Shown: piece by piece, positions 53,501 to 56,500 of the stretch
Numbering within the stretch: position 1 is the first letter of the stretch
Layout of the letters: each line of letters begins with the position of its first letter
Assembly: GCA_035771165.1 (NCBI GenBank)
Contig: JAWNZC010000179.1
Span: 2,167,501 to 2,231,500, forward strand
Direction of reading: 5' to 3'
Length of the DNA stretch: 64,000 nucleotides
Origin: Paragorgia papillata
Taxonomy: Eukaryota; Cnidaria; Anthozoa; Scleralcyonacea; Coralliidae
Notes under the pieces: generated by a model
Database searches by the model: none
Told to the model about the DNA's origin: nothing
Seen by the model: only the letters and a program-made list of their open reading frames with translations
Program-made: the position numbers and the translations under genes

Positions 53501-56500
53501 CGTTTCGGTGGACTAGCACGTACGGATCGTACGTTCCTTTCTAGTCCTTCCCCACCGCATCCTTTCTAATTTTGTCTACTTAATGTTATTCAGGGTTCAA
53601 AATAAATATTTTGGATTTAGATATTTTTGTAGGCTGTCTTGCATATGTACATTTATGGTACCGGCTATTTTGATATACAGGCTATTTGCCTGCTATGTGA
53701 GTCCATGAGAGGCCCACCCACGAATTGTTTTAGTTAATAAGCTCGTATTCCAAAAATAATCTCATTTACTGTAGACGTCGCGCTAGGCTTTGAGTCGTTA
53801 CATTATATTGGAAGTTACACTACGTTTTAAGACGTTACGCTACGTTATAACACGTTATTAAAGCTATGTTATACAACATCACGCTTTAATAAGCTATGTT
53901 TAAAGACGTTACATTACGCTACGTTATAAGACGTCACTTTGTTGTGAGACGTTTTCTACATTCTATAACATTACGCCACGTTGTAAAACGTATACACTAG
54001 CCGGCTAGCGGCGTGAAAATGCCGGCTATAGCCGGCAGCCGGCCGCTATTTTGAACCCTGTTATTATTCCTTAATGTTTTTTGTAGTTTATATTTTTATT
54101 TATACATGCAGTGAAAATGGATTAAAATTTAATTAAAACTCTTAATTTCACCTTACCTCGATATCACAAATTCTTTGTTTTCTAGGAGGTTTACTTGCCA
54201 CCCATTTCATTTTCCCGGTCTGCGGATCAGTACTGTTTGAAAGAGTGACGGTTAGTGACTCCGTGCTGCTATCTACGGCACTCTGTTCGCTACTTTGATC
54301 TCCCTGTTCCAAGCTTCTAAGCGTGACAGTAGAATTCGAGCTGTACCCGTTCTCCACATCCTCTGAACATTCAGCAGAGGTCGAACTTCTACAACTGATA
54401 TCATCCTGTTCAGGACAAACAGTCGATGACGAAGAACTTTTACAACTAGCATAGTCTTCGTCATGACAAACAGTCGATGTGCTACGGCCTGGAAAAGGTT
54501 CATCGATGATGTTCAGCTCAAGGTGGAATCCATCTTCTGAATTACTACTACTACCAGCGTCATCCTGATCAAGATAATTGTCTTCAGGCAACACCGCAAA
54601 AGGTGATTTTTCTACTAATCCATCCCGATGCGTTTCATAATCTGAATCTATTTTCTCGCCATCTTCGAGTACATTGTCATTCATATTTGAAACACCGGAA
54701 TTAAAACTCGAAACGTTGCCGACATTTTGTTCCACAACCATTCCGTCATCTGTTGTGTTTTTGCCAGAACACTCTTTGTGATCTATAACGTCTTCCCTAC
54801 AACTTTTGTCTTGCCTTTCGTCGAAGTGTTGCAGGGTTGTTTTCAACTTCTGAAGTCCCTTTGCAAAGTTTTCTTCCCAACGCCGGCCATCGGTTTCATC
54901 CAGATTCCGATTAAAGATTGTAAGACTAGAGTTCGGACTGAAGGTTTCTCCACGATCACCGCATCCAGGAATTGCGTCATCCAACAGACTTTCTTCTTCG
55001 CGTTGTTCGTCCTCGTCATAGCAAAGTTTAAAATCTCCCTCTTCCATTATGTCACTTGAACCACAACTGGGACTAGAAGATAGTACAGGCGATTCCCCCT
55101 GTCCAATACTTCCGTCTCCATGATTTTCTGGATTCTGACAATGTTCGCTACAGTCTTCATCACCGTCCACTTGATCCACGTCAGATAACCTTTCACTGGC
55201 TTTTAAGTCAAGATCTTTCTTTTCAGACGGAGCCTGACTCATTGGAAAGTCATTTTCGAAGTCACTATTGTCATGATTGGTTTTCTCGTTCTCGTGGTCA
55301 GGTAATAGCTCAGCTTTTGTTATGAGGTTTCGTACGTACGCCTCGTCTAAGGGAGGAATGGATCCCGAATTTTCACTACCATCGGTCATCATACCATCAC
55401 TAGAATGAGAGCACATATCAATATCTATGGCGTCCATAGACTGATCGTCACTAATGTCGCCTCTATCCATTTCCATGGCAACTTCTACACTATGAATCGA
55501 GTTATTCGGTTCAGTAAAATTAAAAACGCAATCTGATTTTGAATTCTCGGTGCCGCGTTCCCCAAATAAATTATCATCGGTAGCACTGTCGTTCGATTCT
55601 GAAAACTGAGAAATATCTGTTGACACTTGGGAGCTTGACTGGTTACCACAATTACATGGAATGGCGACTCCATTATCTATATCCTCTACTTCAGGTCCAT
55701 CACTCGCAACAGGAAAATCTAACAAATCGTCTTTATTCCCAACAAAAGCATCCTCTTTCGCAAGGCAGTCTTCCATCTTTTGACCCTCAGGTTCGGATGA
55801 TTCACACGGTAACACTAATGATCCTTCATCCACATTATATTTCCTTGCGGGATTTTCAGAGTTGCTTCCAACATCGTTATTTTCTATTGCTTCAATAGGT
55901 TCATTATTCAATAGATCCTCCCCTCGCTTCATCTCGTCAGCTTGAATATTAGCACTTTGACCAAAAGAAACGTCTGTACTGGCTTCAGAATTCACAAGAG
56001 TATCAGAAGAATTTTCATGTTTAGAACTAGAACATGAAGCGTTCTGGTTAAAGTCACATTGAGCTATATGTTCAACATTATCCGCACACACGGAACCGGC
56101 TTCTTTCGTCATATCCGCGCAATCTGAATCACCCTTTTTAGTTTGGGTTCCTTCTGCCTGAGTGTCGTCTTCCTTTTCTCCGTCATTTTCTATTAATCTA
56201 GGTTCTTCTTCAATTACATCCTCGTCTATCACAAGATTATCACTCTCACTTTCACTGAAACGGTCGCCAAATATTATACTACTACTACTACCGTGCGACC
56301 ACATCTCGTCGCTTTCCGAAGTACATGTATCGAATCTGTCATCGTTAATTTGACAATCGTTAAATAGGCAATTGTCGCGATCCTCGGAGACAGACACTCC
56401 ATTTTCAGTTTTATCGTGGCCGTTTGCACCAATTTCAAAAGTTTCCTCACTTATAAAGGTTTGCATTGCATCAGAAGAAAGCAACTCGCCCTCCTCAGTA

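Noticed and set aside
55855..55865. H3K9-mimic automethylation site in EHMT exon b (PARKYNV)
   Set aside because: The G9a motif is ARK followed by Thr or Ser; here Tyr follows, so the match is too weak.
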